Part shown: piece after piece, positions 51,127 through 63,260 of the stretch | Layout of the letters: each line of letters begins with the position of its first letter | How positions within the stretch are numbered: the first letter of the stretch is position 1 | Assembly (NCBI GenBank): GCA_024699855.1 | Contig: JAMPIQ010000001.1 | Span: forward strand, 18,042,001-18,106,000 | Direction: 5' to 3' | Length of the DNA stretch: 64,000 bases | Origin: Aphelenchoides besseyi | Taxonomy: Eukaryota > Nematoda > Chromadorea > Rhabditida > Aphelenchoididae | Notes under the pieces: model-generated | What the model was told of the DNA's origin: nothing | Databases searched by the model: none | Seen by the model: only the letters and a program-made list of their open reading frames with translations | Translations under genes and position numbers: made by a program

Positions 51127-53990
51127 ATCGAAACAAATGGACTGGTCATTTCAACGGGTTGACATCATCTAAAAACTCGTCTTCAGAGATCATTCAATCA
51201 AGCAGCTAAACGGCGAATACACGAACTCGACGGAACACCCATGAAGTAGGGGAGTAGCAACTCGCAAATCCCGCCGGACATTCTCACAAGAAGTTGAAGT
51301 GAACTCGAATGGTCCAATGGACAAAACTCGAAGAAGCGCGGGTCAGCCGGAGGCTCTAGAAGTGCCAAAAGCCGTTGAATTTAAATTTTACTGCCGCCTT
51401 CTGTCCCGCGTCGACATTTTGATAAATTTCTCGAGATGACACATGAATCGACATCAAAAATGAAAATCGCGCGATTCGAACGGCCGCCACTTTCAACGGC
51501 GTTTATGTCAAGAAGGTCAACGTTTGGCTGTTAGGTTAGGAGTTGAAAAACGGAAGAGCGACCATCCGCTTTACAAGTGCCGTTCTCGAGCATTCCGAAG
51601 GAATTTCCGTTGTTTATTTTCGACCCCACCAGGCAATTGGACATGCGGCCACTCATTACGACAACCGAAATCGGCATTTGGGGACCAGAAAGAGAAAAAC
51701 GTTTGATTTATGTGCAACAAGCGTCGTACGGTCTCCTTTGACAGGGAAAACTGATCGACTCGCACGGGCGTCTTCATAACTTTCAGTGTCGGAAGTTAGC
51801 ATTTCGAATCGAAATGTCAAATCAGGACCTTTGCGATGGCAAATGCGTCTGGAACTATAAACGAAATGGGATTGTGGTGCCGTTCCTTCAAAATAAGAAA
51901 TCGAGCGGAAGTGACGAGTTCATTCGTGGTCCACTTCTTGCCCAATTAGCGCAAGAGTGAATCTCAAATCGCAAGAATCAGGACGAGAAATTAGAAGTGC
52001 CAATCCAGAAAGACGTCGCTTCCAATTCATTTTATGGCAAAAATTGAAGTGAGGGCGCAAAGACGGGAATCGCGCAAAATTTTGTTGACGCGAACGGCTA
52101 TTTTCCCGAGCGTCTTGCTCAAATTGAAGCCAATGGACAGTGGGAATATGCGTCGAAAAACCAACTGGACGTCGAGTCGCAAAACGGTCGAAACGTGATA
52201 CGACAAGTGAAATGCAAAACGGTGCGAACACCCAAAACGAAAAAGGTTATTCGCATGAAGAAACGTGTATTCTTTCAATCGTCTTTTAAATTTGCAGCAC
52301 AAAACGTGGTCGTCCAACGTCTTGAAAAGCGTCGTGAAGACGTTTGGACGCAAAACGGAAGAAACCACGGAACCTAACAGTTTGACCTCTTGACCATTTT
52401 TTGCGAAAGGACGGAAATTAGTTGAAAGATTTTTGCGTCCAAAAATAAAATGTGCACTCGTTTTTAATTACCAAAACATTTTTTGAACGGAAGCTTGTTG
52501 CCTGCGGTAAACAATAAAAAAGTTGCAGGCGTCGAGATCTCATGGACAGATCGAGAGTAAGCGGGAAACAGGCGGCTCTATTAGAATTTTTTGGAAAGCA
52601 GGTGGAAGCTAAAAGGTAGTCGCGAAAAAAGTTTGGCCACCCGCTTAAAAGATATTTCTCAGTGGGACATCCACAAAAAAAGGAAGGTGATCAGTGTGTT
52701 CAATTTTGCGGACTCATCGGTTTTGTGTGGTCTGAGTGATGACAAGTGATGTACGAATGCCACAAGGAATGTCGACGCCAATACACGGATTTGTGGAGGA
52801 AAGCAATCGCGCTCTTGAAAAACCCGAAGAACGCAAATAAAATCGTGGGACCGACTTTCGAAAACGATCTTTGCGTAAACCCGGGAGTTAAAACAATACG
52901 TTGACGTTCGCGCAATTGCATGACCGGAAGTTGAATGTGTCAAAAGACAAACATTTTGGCTTTTCAACTTTGCGTTGCCGTGGCGAATTCGCGCAGTCGG
53001 AAGTTGAAAGTGAAGGCCTGCAGTAGCCAAGAGGCCGAAGAATGCGCCGAGTCGTTTTCCGCCTTACTGCGCGATACAAACTGACAGCCGAGGGCGAAGT
53101 TCTTCAAGCCGAAAATGGCGGAAATCAACGAAAAGAAGCTCGTCGAGTAACACCAATGGACTCATCACTCAATGAACGTCGAGACAAAAATCTTCAACAG
53201 GATTACAATTGAAAACACTTGAAATGGAAACGATCGTTCTTTTTTGTTGTTCATTATCAATTGGTTTGTATTTGATGGCAACTTTCAATCTTCGACGACC
53301 GGTCGTAAACTCGCAAGTGGCCGTCGAGCAGCGGCGTTTTCAAACTCTGCTACGGCTGTTGATGCAACCGCTCTGCTTTTGGCGCGACTGTCTCCTCTAC
53401 GGCACATTCGTTTGTCGCTCTTTAAACCCTTCGCACCACAATTTTTGGCTTCATGGCAACACGACGGTAGTGGCAGTCGTGTGTTTTCTTGGCGGATTGT
53501 GGTCCCGTTTTCACGTCCGACCGTTGAAGTTCGGATCAACGGAAAGTGGTTCCACAAATTTCTAAACAATTTCATCAGCTCGCGCCAACCAACCGCATTT
53601 TATCGTTGGATTCGAGCGGCACGTTTTGTTCGGCCGACCACATCGCATTTGTGGGGTCTGTTGCCCTCTTTTGGCCATTCCGAGTTGTCGTCGCGCCCGC
53701 GGCATATTCTACTACTACCAATGGCCGGGTCGTTTGGCGTCGGGACCGCAACGGCCTTCAGTTCTCCCACGAAGTTGTCTCAACTTGGCGGTCTCTATTC
53801 TCCATTCTTCTTTTTGCGAAGTTGCCAATCCGCTTGCAACTTAAATGTTTTCAAGCACGATTCCATGAGCCGCACGTAATTCTTCGGTCGTCTGTTTACT
53901 TTTGAGCGCGCGTCTTCGTCCCATCGCAACCTCACGTTGCTCTCCGTTCTTTGTAATCTCGCAGTTTGCTCCAACTTTGTTTTAGGTCAG
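51127..53990. other. 2.9 kb gene-free interval between divergent genes
   Basis: Shared upstream region of the catenin gene (minus) and the MADF gene (plus). It is CG-dinucleotide-rich like 22.7-26.5 kb. The long frames at 53209-53905 lie in three overlapping registers, lack domains and are not called. A TTTTAG acceptor precedes the MADF start by five bases, so a 5'UTR exon may lie here. Confidence 0.45.
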
Positions 53991-55080
53991 ATGCCTCAAA
54001 ATGCAATACCCAGCTGTTGCTTGACTCCGGATCAAAAAGAATCGCTAATCAAGGCGGTGCACGATAGACCGGCGATTTGGGACACAGGGAGTGACGAGTA
54101 CAACGATGCCGCTCAGCGACGCAAAGCCTACGAAGAAGTTGCCGAAATACTCTCGGTTGGAAACCAAAAGTATCGTGCACCCGAAGTGCAAGTCGAATGG
54201 AAAAAACTTCGTGAGTGTCATTAGAGTACACAGAAATCCTTTCCTTCAGGTGATGTCTTCAATCGAACGTTGAAAAAGGCAGCCACCGGAAACATGAGTG
54301 AAGTTTGTTGGCGCTATTGGAATGAAATGAAGTTCATTGCAACACCTGAGCAATTGGCATCTTTGAAGTGAGTTTGTTGATCAAAGTAGAATCTGATGTT
54401 TTTTTGCAGAATCAAATCAACCGAAAAACCTGAACAATCGACTCAGCCAACCGTTGATATTTACGGTCTACGTCGTTTGCTGGAACGGACGGCTCGTGGA
54501 AATTCCGAAGAATCGGCATTCGAAGGCGAAGAAGACGATGGAATCGAAAACGAAACACAACCCTTGAGCTTCGAATGGATTGCGTATGTTGAAGGCCTAG
54601 AATCTCATCTTCTCATTTGTTTTAGAGCGCAATGTGCTGCCCGTTCAGCGGAAACCGAAGACGCAGAAACCAATCAGCAACACGAATCAACTGACGGCGA
54701 TTCGGCAGTTGCAGCTCCCAACGGAGAGTCCTCGAGTTATGAAGAGTAATTACCGATTTTATTAATTTCATTTATGGTCTTTGTTTTAGACCTATTGGCT
54801 TGTCTGATCTCACAACTACCTCTCCACTGCCTAAACGTCGTCGTTTGTACCAGAAACCGCGAACCGCAATAACTCCATTGATTGCAAACACAAAAGCTGA
54901 CGGTGACACTTTCGATGCTTTTGGTAAGAACAATCTCAACATACTTGCTGACTACCGATCTTAGGAGCTTACGTAGCTACTCAACTGCGTGCGATCTCAA
55001 AGCGAAATCGATTCACCGGTGTTGTAATGAAACGTGAATTGATCGAACTTTGTTTTAAATACGAGCTTGAGAACATTTGA
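53991..55080 (+). CDS. MADF-domain (Adf-1-like) DNA-binding protein
   Basis: Start MPQNAIPSCCLTPDQKESLI. The MADF (Myb/SANT-like) domain covers LIKAVHDRPAIWDTGSDEYN, RRKAYEEVAEILSVG, and VQVEWKKLR|DVFNRTLKKA across a short intron, with the three conserved aromatics of the family (W in AIWD, Y in DEYN, W in EWKKLR). Acidic and Gln/Glu-rich linkers follow (EGEEDDGIENETQPL), then a basic patch PLPKRRRLYQKPR (possible NLS). The last exon FGAYVATQLRAISKRNRFTG to CFKYELENI resembles a BESS-type C-terminal interaction motif. TGA at 55078-55080. Sequence-specific transcription regulator of unknown targets. Confidence 0.85.
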
Positions 55081-55260
55081 TTTGCAACCGGCTAAAATTT
55101 TCGCTACGATGGCTTATTCGCATTGCCTTTTATTGCCCGAAAATATCCCATAGAATAAATACGAAAAACTCTTGGAGATGTATATTTACAGAATACGGAA
55201 AACCCGTGAACTTAAAAAGTGAGCGACGGGACTCATTTAGAAATGTGAAAAGGTAAGAAC
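55081..55260. other. Convergent 3' flanks
   Basis: 180 bp between the stops of the MADF gene (plus) and the R-SNARE gene (minus). Too short to hold anything else. Confidence 0.5.
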
Positions 55261-56908
55261 TCATTTGAAAACTCCAGCGGTTCGTAGAATCAAGTAAACA
55301 CCAATGATGATCAACACCGTGATGAAAATGCCCAAAATTATCGTCCATTTCAGATTCTTCAAACAGAAATTACGTTGAACTCGACGTGCGGTGGTACGGA
55401 AGGTTTCTGACTGAAAAAAAGAAGAGTTTTAAGACACCAACTCGAAACTGTTTACCGATTGTTGTAACGCCGCTGCTCGAGTATCCAAGTTGTCCAGACG
55501 TTCACCGCGTTCCATTACGCGCATCACGTTCTCCGACATCACACCTTTGACCTAAAGAACCAATGGACTTATTCAAATGGACACATGAGATACCTGTTCA
55601 ACTTCTTGTTGCAAATCACTAACACGTTGCTTATGTTGGGGATCCATTTTGCGGTTGAAATTCGCCTGAAATTGACTGTAAATCGTTTGTATGTGTGAAT
55701 CGCAAACAAGGCATTGGAGGAGTTGAAGAGAAATCGGGACGCGGAACGTCAATATGAACCACGAAGGCACCTGATTCATCGACAAAAAGATCACCGATTG
55801 TAAGTGATGGGAATTCGTTGCGTTTTCGAAATTGATCTCGCCAATCGATGACGATGAGCGGTTAGTGAACAAACACGAAGAGGAACGAAGAGTGTGAGTG
55901 AGGAGTCTTATCGTTCGATTTACGTCACCGTTTTCATATTCCGCTTAAAATCCGAAACGAAAATCTGGGTCGATAGGTGAGATCGAATCCGGAGCTGCCG
56001 AATGCTTTTAGAATTTCCACCGTTTAAAAGCGCAAACACGAGATGACGGCAATTGAACACGAGACTCCCAACTGTCCCAAACCACTTGTTTTTGTCGGTT
56101 TCTATCGTTGATAGAAACGAAACGGCGAACGGAATGTTTGCCTTAAGTTTTGTCGGCAACACTCACACATTCGCACACGCACAAACTTCTGCAGACGTTT
56201 TGAATCGTGAAGGAAAATGGTATGAAACGAATGGTGAATGACTCTTTTAAACGTATTACTTCGATACGTGAATACTCGGGAATCGCTCACACAGCGGGGA
56301 TGCATTCTGTGATGAACAGAAACCGAAAACCACTCATAACGTAAAGACGGACAACCTCCTTAGGCTAACCGGAAAGAAGTGCAAAGGAGACGAAGACCAA
56401 TGATCCTCAATCGGGAATATTGTCCGTCAAATCCACTTACCGTCGATTGCAGGAGCGGTTCACGAAGTCGATTTTGGAGCTCGTCGACGTTCGGTTCGAG
56501 AAGAAACGGGATCACCGAAGCATGGCTGACGTACGAAGTGTGAATTCCGTCAAAAAACTGAGCAACATTTTTTAATTCAAGACCTTTATCGCAAATACAT
56601 AAATAACCCAACTTGTGCGGAGGTTCATCGTAAACTACGCCGTGTAAATCACAACTAAACTCAGTCATTGAACTATTTGAATGTACAGAAACAAACCGTT
56701 GATTCAATGATATGCTGTAGAGCTGCCGATGAATGAATTTGTCCAAATGTTGTTCAACCAACGTACAAATGTCCAAGGTTGCGGGAAGCTGATGTACGAT
56801 TGCACTGAACTCGCTACTTCCCGCATCTTCATCGCTGGATGTCGCTTCGGCTAACGGCCGAATTCGGGACTCATCGTCGATTCGTGTCAAAATTATTTTG
56901 TAGATCAT
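55261..56908 (-). CDS. vamp7: Longin-type R-SNARE (VAMP7/VAMP8-like)
   Basis: The first exon starts MIYKIILTRIDDESRIRPLA (after a TTTTAG acceptor). A 44-nt intron gives LNQR|CDLHGVVYDEPPHKLG then YLCICDKGLELKNVAQFFDG, a longin-like fold, ending REPLLQST| at about 56442. A ~780-bp intron joins in phase to ANFNRKMDPQHKQRVSDLQQ, EVEQVKGVMSENVMRVMERG ERLDNLD (R-SNARE helix; zero-layer Arg in MERGERLD), SSETFRTTARRVQRNFCLKN and one C-terminal TM, WTIILGIFITVLIIIGVYLI. Stop at 55261-55263. The helix and TM resemble VAMP8 most, the longin head VAMP7. Drives fusion of late endosomal or lysosomal vesicles. The alternative reading is two genes: a longin protein, and a short VAMP starting at Met 55647. 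Confidence 0.7.
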
Positions 56909-57654
56909 CTCAACTTCTTAGCCCTAAAAACCAAGTCCAATTCTTAAGTTTCGATGGCAGTTTGATAAACGAAGGAGTCAGCTTAACTCGTATTTCATTT
57001 TGACTCTTCCTTCAGTTGGAAGTTTTATTTAACGAACAGACAAAACACAAGGTGTTAACAAATAGTCGCGCGTCAATCGAGAGAAACAACTTCAACAGTC
57101 AACGCCTGTTATGTACAACAACATGAAAGACCGTGAAAAGTTGCCGTTTGCTTTTGATCGTTTAACGGCAAAAAAGACGGAAACAATTAAAAGACATTTC
57201 ATCGACAACGTTGACTCACTAACACAAATCTATAAGCGTATAAAGAAACCAAATGTGAGAAAAATCATAAACGACGGGAGTATCCTATTTCGGTAAAAAA
57301 TGTGAAGGAAAGAAGAAACGTGAACGTGAGGAAGAAAAAGAACACGTGAATTTTCCTGAGTTTCAGACAATTTTTGTGCATCAACAACTGAATCTGCAAC
57401 CCAAAGTCCCGGGCTAGTATTGTGATCGAAAGTGCATGGAGTTGCACGGGTTTTAAACTGCAGTTATATAGAAAGTGGAGAGAAAAGGCGGCAATGGAGA
57501 AACAAAACGAACGACCAGTATTTTAAAAGCCTAACAAACAACACGTTACGGTGGAGAAAACAAGATCATTGTTGCTGGAGCCCAACAAAAAGTCTCCGTT
57601 CCTCGTAGGTATTTATCGGTTTGTTGCATGGCAAATCAGTACAAAAAAGTAGAT
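56909..57654. other. Spacer between R-SNARE and ATG101
   Basis: Promoter side of the R-SNARE and 3' flank of ATG101. A 61-codon plus frame at 57111-57296 (MYNNMKDREKLPFAFDRLTA...) is unsupported by context. Confidence 0.45.
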
Positions 57655-58655
57655 CTAACTGAACTTCAAGATGCCTTGAGTCAATTTGGATAAATCGCGA
57701 ATGAAGTAGCCGGATCGACTGTTTGGATCAGAACGTTTGGGAACTAAAAACAATCAAAATGAGTCGCATGATCGGAACACTCTTCACTCACCTAAATTCG
57801 ACTCAACTCGAAACAAATAAGGTTCGCAATCAGTGAAACCATCGTTAAAAACATCTTTTAAGTTCTCTCGATTTGGCGTGTTTGGCCTGAAAATTAATCT
57901 TCAATCAGACAGCACTTGCTTCAATCACTTACATGTACTGAGCCCGGTTCACGAGATGGCAGATCGAAAGAACCGTGTCGCCCAACTTTTCTCCCACATA
58001 CGCGCGCATAAGAGAGAAATCATCTGAAGGAAAACGGATATCAAAAAACCGAAATTCTCCACTTACCACTTGATTCAATGCGCACAACTTCCAAATTGAG
58101 ATCCCAAACTTCCCATGGCAAAGCCTCTTCATTTAACGGCCACTGACGACGTCGTTTCTGATAGAACTCTAATTTCATTTGCGTTGTAATCAAATTCTCC
58201 CAACGTTCAATTCCAAACTGACGAACACTCGGCGAAGGAGAGGATGAAGTGGATTGAGGTGAGGATCCGACTATGAAACCACCGGGTTTTATTGCTGTAC
58301 TAACTGCATCGGCTATTTCGCCAACTTCTTTCTCGACGTTGGTGATGAGTTCCGGACTGTTTACCCGTACCTAAACAACAAAATTTGAAACGAATTCAAC
58401 GAATTAACAACTCACGTATGCAAGATCGATTTCTTCACAAGCGACCTCCTGAAGACCGATAGACCCGATTTGATAATTTGTTTCTGTGCTGTAGTGGAAC
58501 TTTCCGGTCGTTCGATGGAGCAACAGCGTGTGGAAAAAGCATAGCGCTGTGTCTCTCACCTGCCGCGAATCCACAGTCTGAAGCAAAGATTTCCAATAAC
58601 ATACGCTAATCCAAAAGTCACTTACTAACTGAAACTGTCGGCTTCGGGCATTCAT
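57655..58655 (-). CDS. atg101: Autophagy-related protein 101 (ULK1 complex subunit)
   Basis: A HORMA-fold partner of ATG13 in the ULK/Atg1 kinase complex that starts autophagosome formation (EPG-9 in C. elegans). Start MNARSRQFQL, then intron, then TVDSRQVRDTALCFFHTLLL HRTTGKFHY, the highly conserved LLHRxTGKFHY motif. SIGLQEVACEEIDLAYV|RVNSPELITNVEKEVGEI follows. KLEFYQKRRRQWPLNEEALP WEVW matches the conserved 'LEFYQKKK..WP...PWEVW' block. Next are AYVGEKLGDTVLSICHLVNR, NRENLKDVFNDGFTDCEPYL, and a last exon SGYFIRDLSKLTQGILKFS with TAG at 57655-57657. A Ser/Pro-rich insert (GSSPQSTSSPSPSVRQFGIE) just before KLEFYQ is longer than in human ATG101. Confidence 0.92.
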
Positions 58656-60919
58656 ACACTACTCTGAAGAAAAATTTCGAATTACGGACTGAAAGAAACG
58701 GAATCCGCGATTTGTATAACACGGCAATTCAAAGAACAAGATTTCCAATCAGTCGGTTTGCAAATGCGGTTAGCCGATGGTTGATAGAACAAACGCCCTT
58801 TTCCCAAATAAACTGCGACAAACACTCTCACTTTTTTCTCCCCATCTTTTGCATCTCCCCCATCCATCGCTCCGTTCGACTCATACCCCTCAATTCCGAG
58901 CACACGCGCAACTGCAAAGTACAAGAGGAGAGTCGACCACGAGTTCTTGTAAAAGTAATTCTTTGGAACCAAAGGCATTGGGTTCGAAAGACCCCAATCA
59001 CTTTTCAGTTCCCTTACGTAAACACTCGAGACTAAAATCGATTGACACAAAAGTAGAAATCTTATCATATGTTTGGTTTATGGAAAAGATTGATCGTTAC
59101 TAACGGACGTGAAATGACTTTTACTATCGCACATAAATAAGTGGAGGAATAATCAAATTTTAGGTGGTCGAGTTTCCTTCGATCTCGAAGCCCCTTTCAA
59201 AACACAATGCTGACTAAAAAGAACGGTCAACACCTGATTTCGAAAGGCAACAGACGGCCGAACTAATTTCCAGTTGTAAAAAACGAGTTTTTTTCTGTAC
59301 GCGAAGTGCAATAAAAATCAAACTGACAATCGCAGACACACCAAAAAATGTTGAAGTAAATTGACAAAATCTTTTGCTCAACACACTTGTTCGCTTCGTT
59401 GAAGAATTTTCAATGGTCGGAAGGCCATTTGGGGCGTTTTTTCTGATTGAGTCCAAACACTAAATGGGGGCAAAGAACGCTATGGACTCACTTTTGCAGA
59501 CAACTCGGGGCTGTTGGTGGCTGGTCGGGTTGCTTCCTCCTCCTTCATCTTCCCAACCATTGCCTTTGGCTCTTTTTTCGGCTTCGCCCCAACAGCCACG
59601 AGTCCGCTCGTGACACGGGAACCTCACATGACTTTGGACGTCCAGACAATTTTGGGCGTTTGAATGCGTGAAACACACGAGTTCAATTATGATCACCTGT
59701 CAGCAGAGCAAAGAATTCGATCAGAATATAAATCACACGAAAAGTTTAGTTGCAAACAATTCGGTGAATCCCGTGATTAGCCGAACGAGCGGGCGATTTT
59801 TCAGAATCCAATCGTCTGAAATTTCGATCAATTAGCGCTGATAAGCACGTGAAGCGATGGAACAAGATGTGCAAACCGACATAACCATCGATTCAACAAC
59901 AACCTTTTAACTATGTCGTCATTCTTCCGCCATCGCTCTCGTAGCCGATCATTAAAGAAATGCAGACGTCGATGTTTGTGGAAAAAGCGGAAGGTCGCGA
60001 ACAAACATGGAAAACAAAACTGCGCCCGAATCAAAGGTCCTCGTGATTCCGCGGACTTTGAAAGCACCGCAGCTCTACGGAGAGATCACAAGCTGAAGTT
60101 CAGTCAGCAAAAGAATTCGAGAAAAGAGCTTCACCTCATAAGACTTCCAAACGAAAATAAACAACTTTGTGTTTATGCGAACAAAGCAAAAAATAAACAA
60201 AATTCACGGGTCTGAGGCGCGATTTCTGAACAACGAAAAACATGTGAGAGGCGAATAAGCAAAACAACGACCAGGTTTTTTCTTGCTGTCTATCAAAGAT
60301 CATCAAGTGAGGACTCCGAAGGTCGAACGGCGTGTTTTTTCGGGATGCAACTAACAGTACGAAAGAACGGGACATGCCATTCTCTCTCTCTTACAACAAC
60401 CAATTGGCTATTTTATTGGAGGTCACAAGCTCTCGACTTGTTCCCGCACACCGACTGCACTTTGCGAGTCGCAGTTTGAGTAGCCACCGAATTTCGGACC
60501 TTTGAAGACGAATAAGTAGGGTGTTAAAAGATTGTTCAATTGTGCACGTTTCCAATTCGCTGGATGCTAATTCCATTTTTGTCTTGGAATGGTTGTGTAC
60601 GAAAAGACCAAATAGATCGCCTGTTGCCTAATCATCCCAAAGCGATGGAATTACAAGTGAAATTGGATGTAAGTAATGTGTTAACAGACATTTTCATAAT
60701 CTCTCTAACACTTTTATTCGACAAATCTTTAACGTGAATAGCAATCGATTTCAATTCTGAAGTCGTGTTCTCGGCACTTTAGCAAAATCTTTTGTTGATG
60801 TCAAATAGTATTTCCGAACCGACTTTTACTCGGTGATTTCTGGTAATATGCGGATGTCTGAATCAATACGCGTCCAACTATTTAATCCACAACGCACTAC
60901 AAAGCGCTGAAGGAGAATC
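58656..60919. other. 2.3 kb gene-free interval
   Basis: Upstream of ATG101 (minus) and of the plus-strand gene at 61061. Frames such as 58682-59068 minus and 59913-60215 plus show no domain and no exon junctions. A TC run and GC-richer patches are present. Most likely regulatory or neutral DNA. Confidence 0.45.
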
Positions 60920-61051
60920 ATGCACACGCCGTTCGAATCATCTCTATTGCATTTACCTGATGACTGGATGCAATTACGCGATCGCACAGAAGGTATGGTC
61001 ATCGTGACGCAATTCGACGTCTACTTTTCGGATGATCAACTTTCTATTTGA
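60920..61051 (+). CDS. Possible 43-residue upstream ORF
   Basis: ATG...TGA frame MHTPFESSLLHLPDDWMQLR DRTEGMVIVTQFDVYFSDDQ LSI ends nine bases before the ATG of the next gene. It has a natural-looking amino acid mix and no hydrophobic segment. It could be a regulatory upstream ORF or a chance frame. Confidence 0.25.
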   Translation: MHTPFESSLLHLPDDWMQLRDRTEGMVIVTQFDVYFSDDQLSI

Positions 61052-61060
61052 CTTTTTAAT

Positions 61061-61894
61061 ATGCGCCGCCGTTTTCTACGCTTATTGGCGCTTTTAACGC
61101 TTTTGGCCACGTTGATTGGAACCGTTCATTTGCAAACGATCGTTCAACTTCAAATACAAAACAAAGCATCGGTTGTGCGGGACACCAATCGACAGACAAT
61201 GAGCGCCGAAGAACGACACGAACGACTTCTGAAAGTCCGACAAAAAGATGTCCATAATTCAACTCGTCATATTCACAAACCGGCCAAACTCTTTAAACCG
61301 ATTCTTACACACGTGAGTGAAGGTACGTCTTTTGTTCCACCGTTTCTCTTAATAATCTATTTAGCGTTGATATTAAATGAACCGTCTAAATCTCGAGAAC
61401 AAACACCTCTTTCGCCGACCATCGAACTTCCACCTCCGAAGTCAACGGTTCGGACAAAACGCCCGAAACTACCTACTCAACATCGTAAGCCGTCAATTGT
61501 GTCCGGTGGTACGAATCAAAACGCACTCCCTCCTTCACGTCTTTATTTGTTGGACAAAAATCGTCCAACAGTGAAATTGCCAACCGACCAAACCCGAACA
61601 ACAAAGAAGCCGGCATTTGTTCACGTCAACATTCCGAAACAAGTCGAAGGTCAAGTAGAGAATCATTACGGTTTGCGATCTCGAGTTATTGTCGATGTTG
61701 ACGAAGAAGAAGATGCCAGTGGATTTAACGCATTGGAAGAGCTGGACAGTCGGATCGTACCGTTCGAGCCTCGCAATCGTCATTGGCATCTCAAACTGAT
61801 CGAAAAACCCTACCGCTCAAGTTTCGACAAACCACGTGCTAAGGTCGTTGTTGATAACCGTAGAGTGTTGCACAGAGGCGAGAACGAGATTTAA
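61061..61894 (+). CDS. Signal-peptide or signal-anchor protein with basic, proline-rich body
   Basis: Start MRRRFLRLLALLTLLATLIG, a positively charged hydrophobic leader. The 61322-61363 intron (GTACGT...TTTAG) removes the second hydrophobic stretch seen in the unspliced frame and joins HVSE|ALILNEPSKSREQTP. The body is Pro/Lys/Arg/Thr-rich (IELPPPKSTVRTKRPKLPTQ), then an acidic patch IVDVDEEEDASGFNALEELD and HWHLKLIEKPYRSSFDKPR. It ends VLHRGENEI. About 263 residues. No known domain. It may be a secreted matrix-type or Golgi type II protein. Confidence 0.6.
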   Translation: MRRRFLRLLALLTLLATLIGTVHLQTIVQLQIQNKASVVRDTNRQTMSAEERHERLLKVRQKDVHNSTRHIHKPAKLFKPILTHVSEGTSFVPPFLLIIYLALILNEPSKSREQTPLSPTIELPPPKSTVRTKRPKLPTQHRKPSIVSGGTNQNALPPSRLYLLDKNRPTVKLPTDQTRTTKKPAFVHVNIPKQVEGQVENHYGLRSRVIVDVDEEEDASGFNALEELDSRIVPFEPRNRHWHLKLIEKPYRSSFDKPRAKVVVDNRRVLHRGENEI

Positions 61895-62016
61895 AGCGGT
61901 TGTTAAAGTTTAAAAATAAAGAAGTTACTTCAACGTTTTTGTTCACTTTGTTTATTGGACTCAGAGATAAATGAACAAACAGGCTGGTAATCTCTTTCGT
62001 TATCGTTGCGAAAATC

Positions 62017-62265
62017 TTATGCCTTCTTGAAACGCTTGCTTCCAATTTGTCGTGGCACAAAAGCTTCACCGTGAATTTGAGTACCACCGACTATGGAATG
62101 AGCTCCATTCGACACACAGCAATTAGCCGTTTTGTCCAACGACATTGAGTTTGGACATAAGATTCCATTGACTGGTTTTACTTGGCAAACTGCGCTAGAA
62201 AGTGACGACGAATAGAACAAAACTAATAAAATTAAAACAAGTAATCGGGGAGCTGCGAAGACCAT
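62017..62265 (-). CDS. Small secreted cysteine-containing peptide
   Basis: 82 residues in a single exon: MVFAAPRLLVLILLVLFYSS SLSSA is a clear signal peptide. The mature part contains CQVKPVNGILCPNSMSLDKT ANCCVSN (four Cys) and a basic C-terminus PRQIGSKRFKKA. A TATA-like CATAAAAAG lies about 40 bp upstream on the same strand (~62302). It is convergent with the 61061-61894 gene, with stops ~120 bp apart. Family unknown. Secretion with two likely disulfides is the only safe statement. Confidence 0.65.
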   Translation of the reverse strand: MVFAAPRLLVLILLVLFYSSSLSSAVCQVKPVNGILCPNSMSLDKTANCCVSNGAHSIVGGTQIHGEAFVPRQIGSKRFKKA

Positions 62266-63260
62266 CGTGAAAGTTGAAATCCAAACTAATCGACATTCTT
62301 TTTATGCTCTTGACTCGGCTATTTGAACAACTGCACACGTTCACTGATGGTCCGAAATTACGAAATGACTCATAAAAACTAATAGGGAGGAAGTTATGAC
62401 TTTGATCTCAATCTTTTATGAAGGTGTCAATCCGCGCAACCCAAACATTAACGAGTGTTTTTTGCGAAATAATGTCTTCGTAAACTTAAAATGATTAAAA
62501 CGAGAAATTCAATTTCCTAAGATCTTTGCTGATAAGTCGAAGATAGTTAGTTTATTGAACAGTTGAAAAGTTCATTTTGTATTAATTCGCCTTCTGATGA
62601 TTCGCTTCTAACATTATAGACAGTTAATTTGATGATCGAAACAAAGCGACTAGCAAGCTGTGCTGTCGAAAAGTAGAAGACAAATGAGCTTGCTAAACCA
62701 AGTTCTGTTTCGAAACCCATAAAAGTGTTTGGCTATAAAAGGTGTGTTTTTCAAAACCTCAGCGTGTACGAATCTATCGATCTGTAGAAAAGTTGTTTAA
62801 AGATTGTCCCGCCCACTTGGTGGCTTTCCGTCGAAGAAAGTTGTGTCCCGATCACTCCTCGATCTGACTCGCTGCAAAGTGGTCGAGTTCCTTCGAACTT
62901 AATGTGTTGTTCATCACGTTGCTCCAATAAACCGCATCATTAGATCGCTTGATTCAATTTTTGGGTAAAGAAATCGGTAACTTTGCAAGCGAACCCACTT
63001 GTCACTTGAATTCCAAAAATGAACAGTAATTTTGAACATCGTCAAGGATTTCAAAGCGACATCAATCCCCACCATCGCCCTCGATTGCGTATTTCCTGTC
63101 GTTCATATTCACAATGTAGACAGTCATCTGAGTAGCGCACACATATTTCCAAATTCATCAATTTCATAACGAACAATCAAGACGATTAAAAAGCAACGCA
63201 TTTTTTTTGTAAATTAAAAGCTTCGCATAAAATTTAAAAATTGTGCAAGTAAGCGAGTTT
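62266..63260. other. Gene-free interval with an isolated TATA box
   Basis: CTATAAAAGG near 62733 (plus strand) is followed by a locally GC-richer segment (62800-62900), but no open frame or known RNA could be recognised downstream. An unidentified short transcript is possible. Confidence 0.35.

Noticed and set aside
53244..53905. Overlapping plus-strand frames of 119-211 codons
   Set aside because: Three registers are open at once in the same DNA, none with domain similarity; typical of biased composition.
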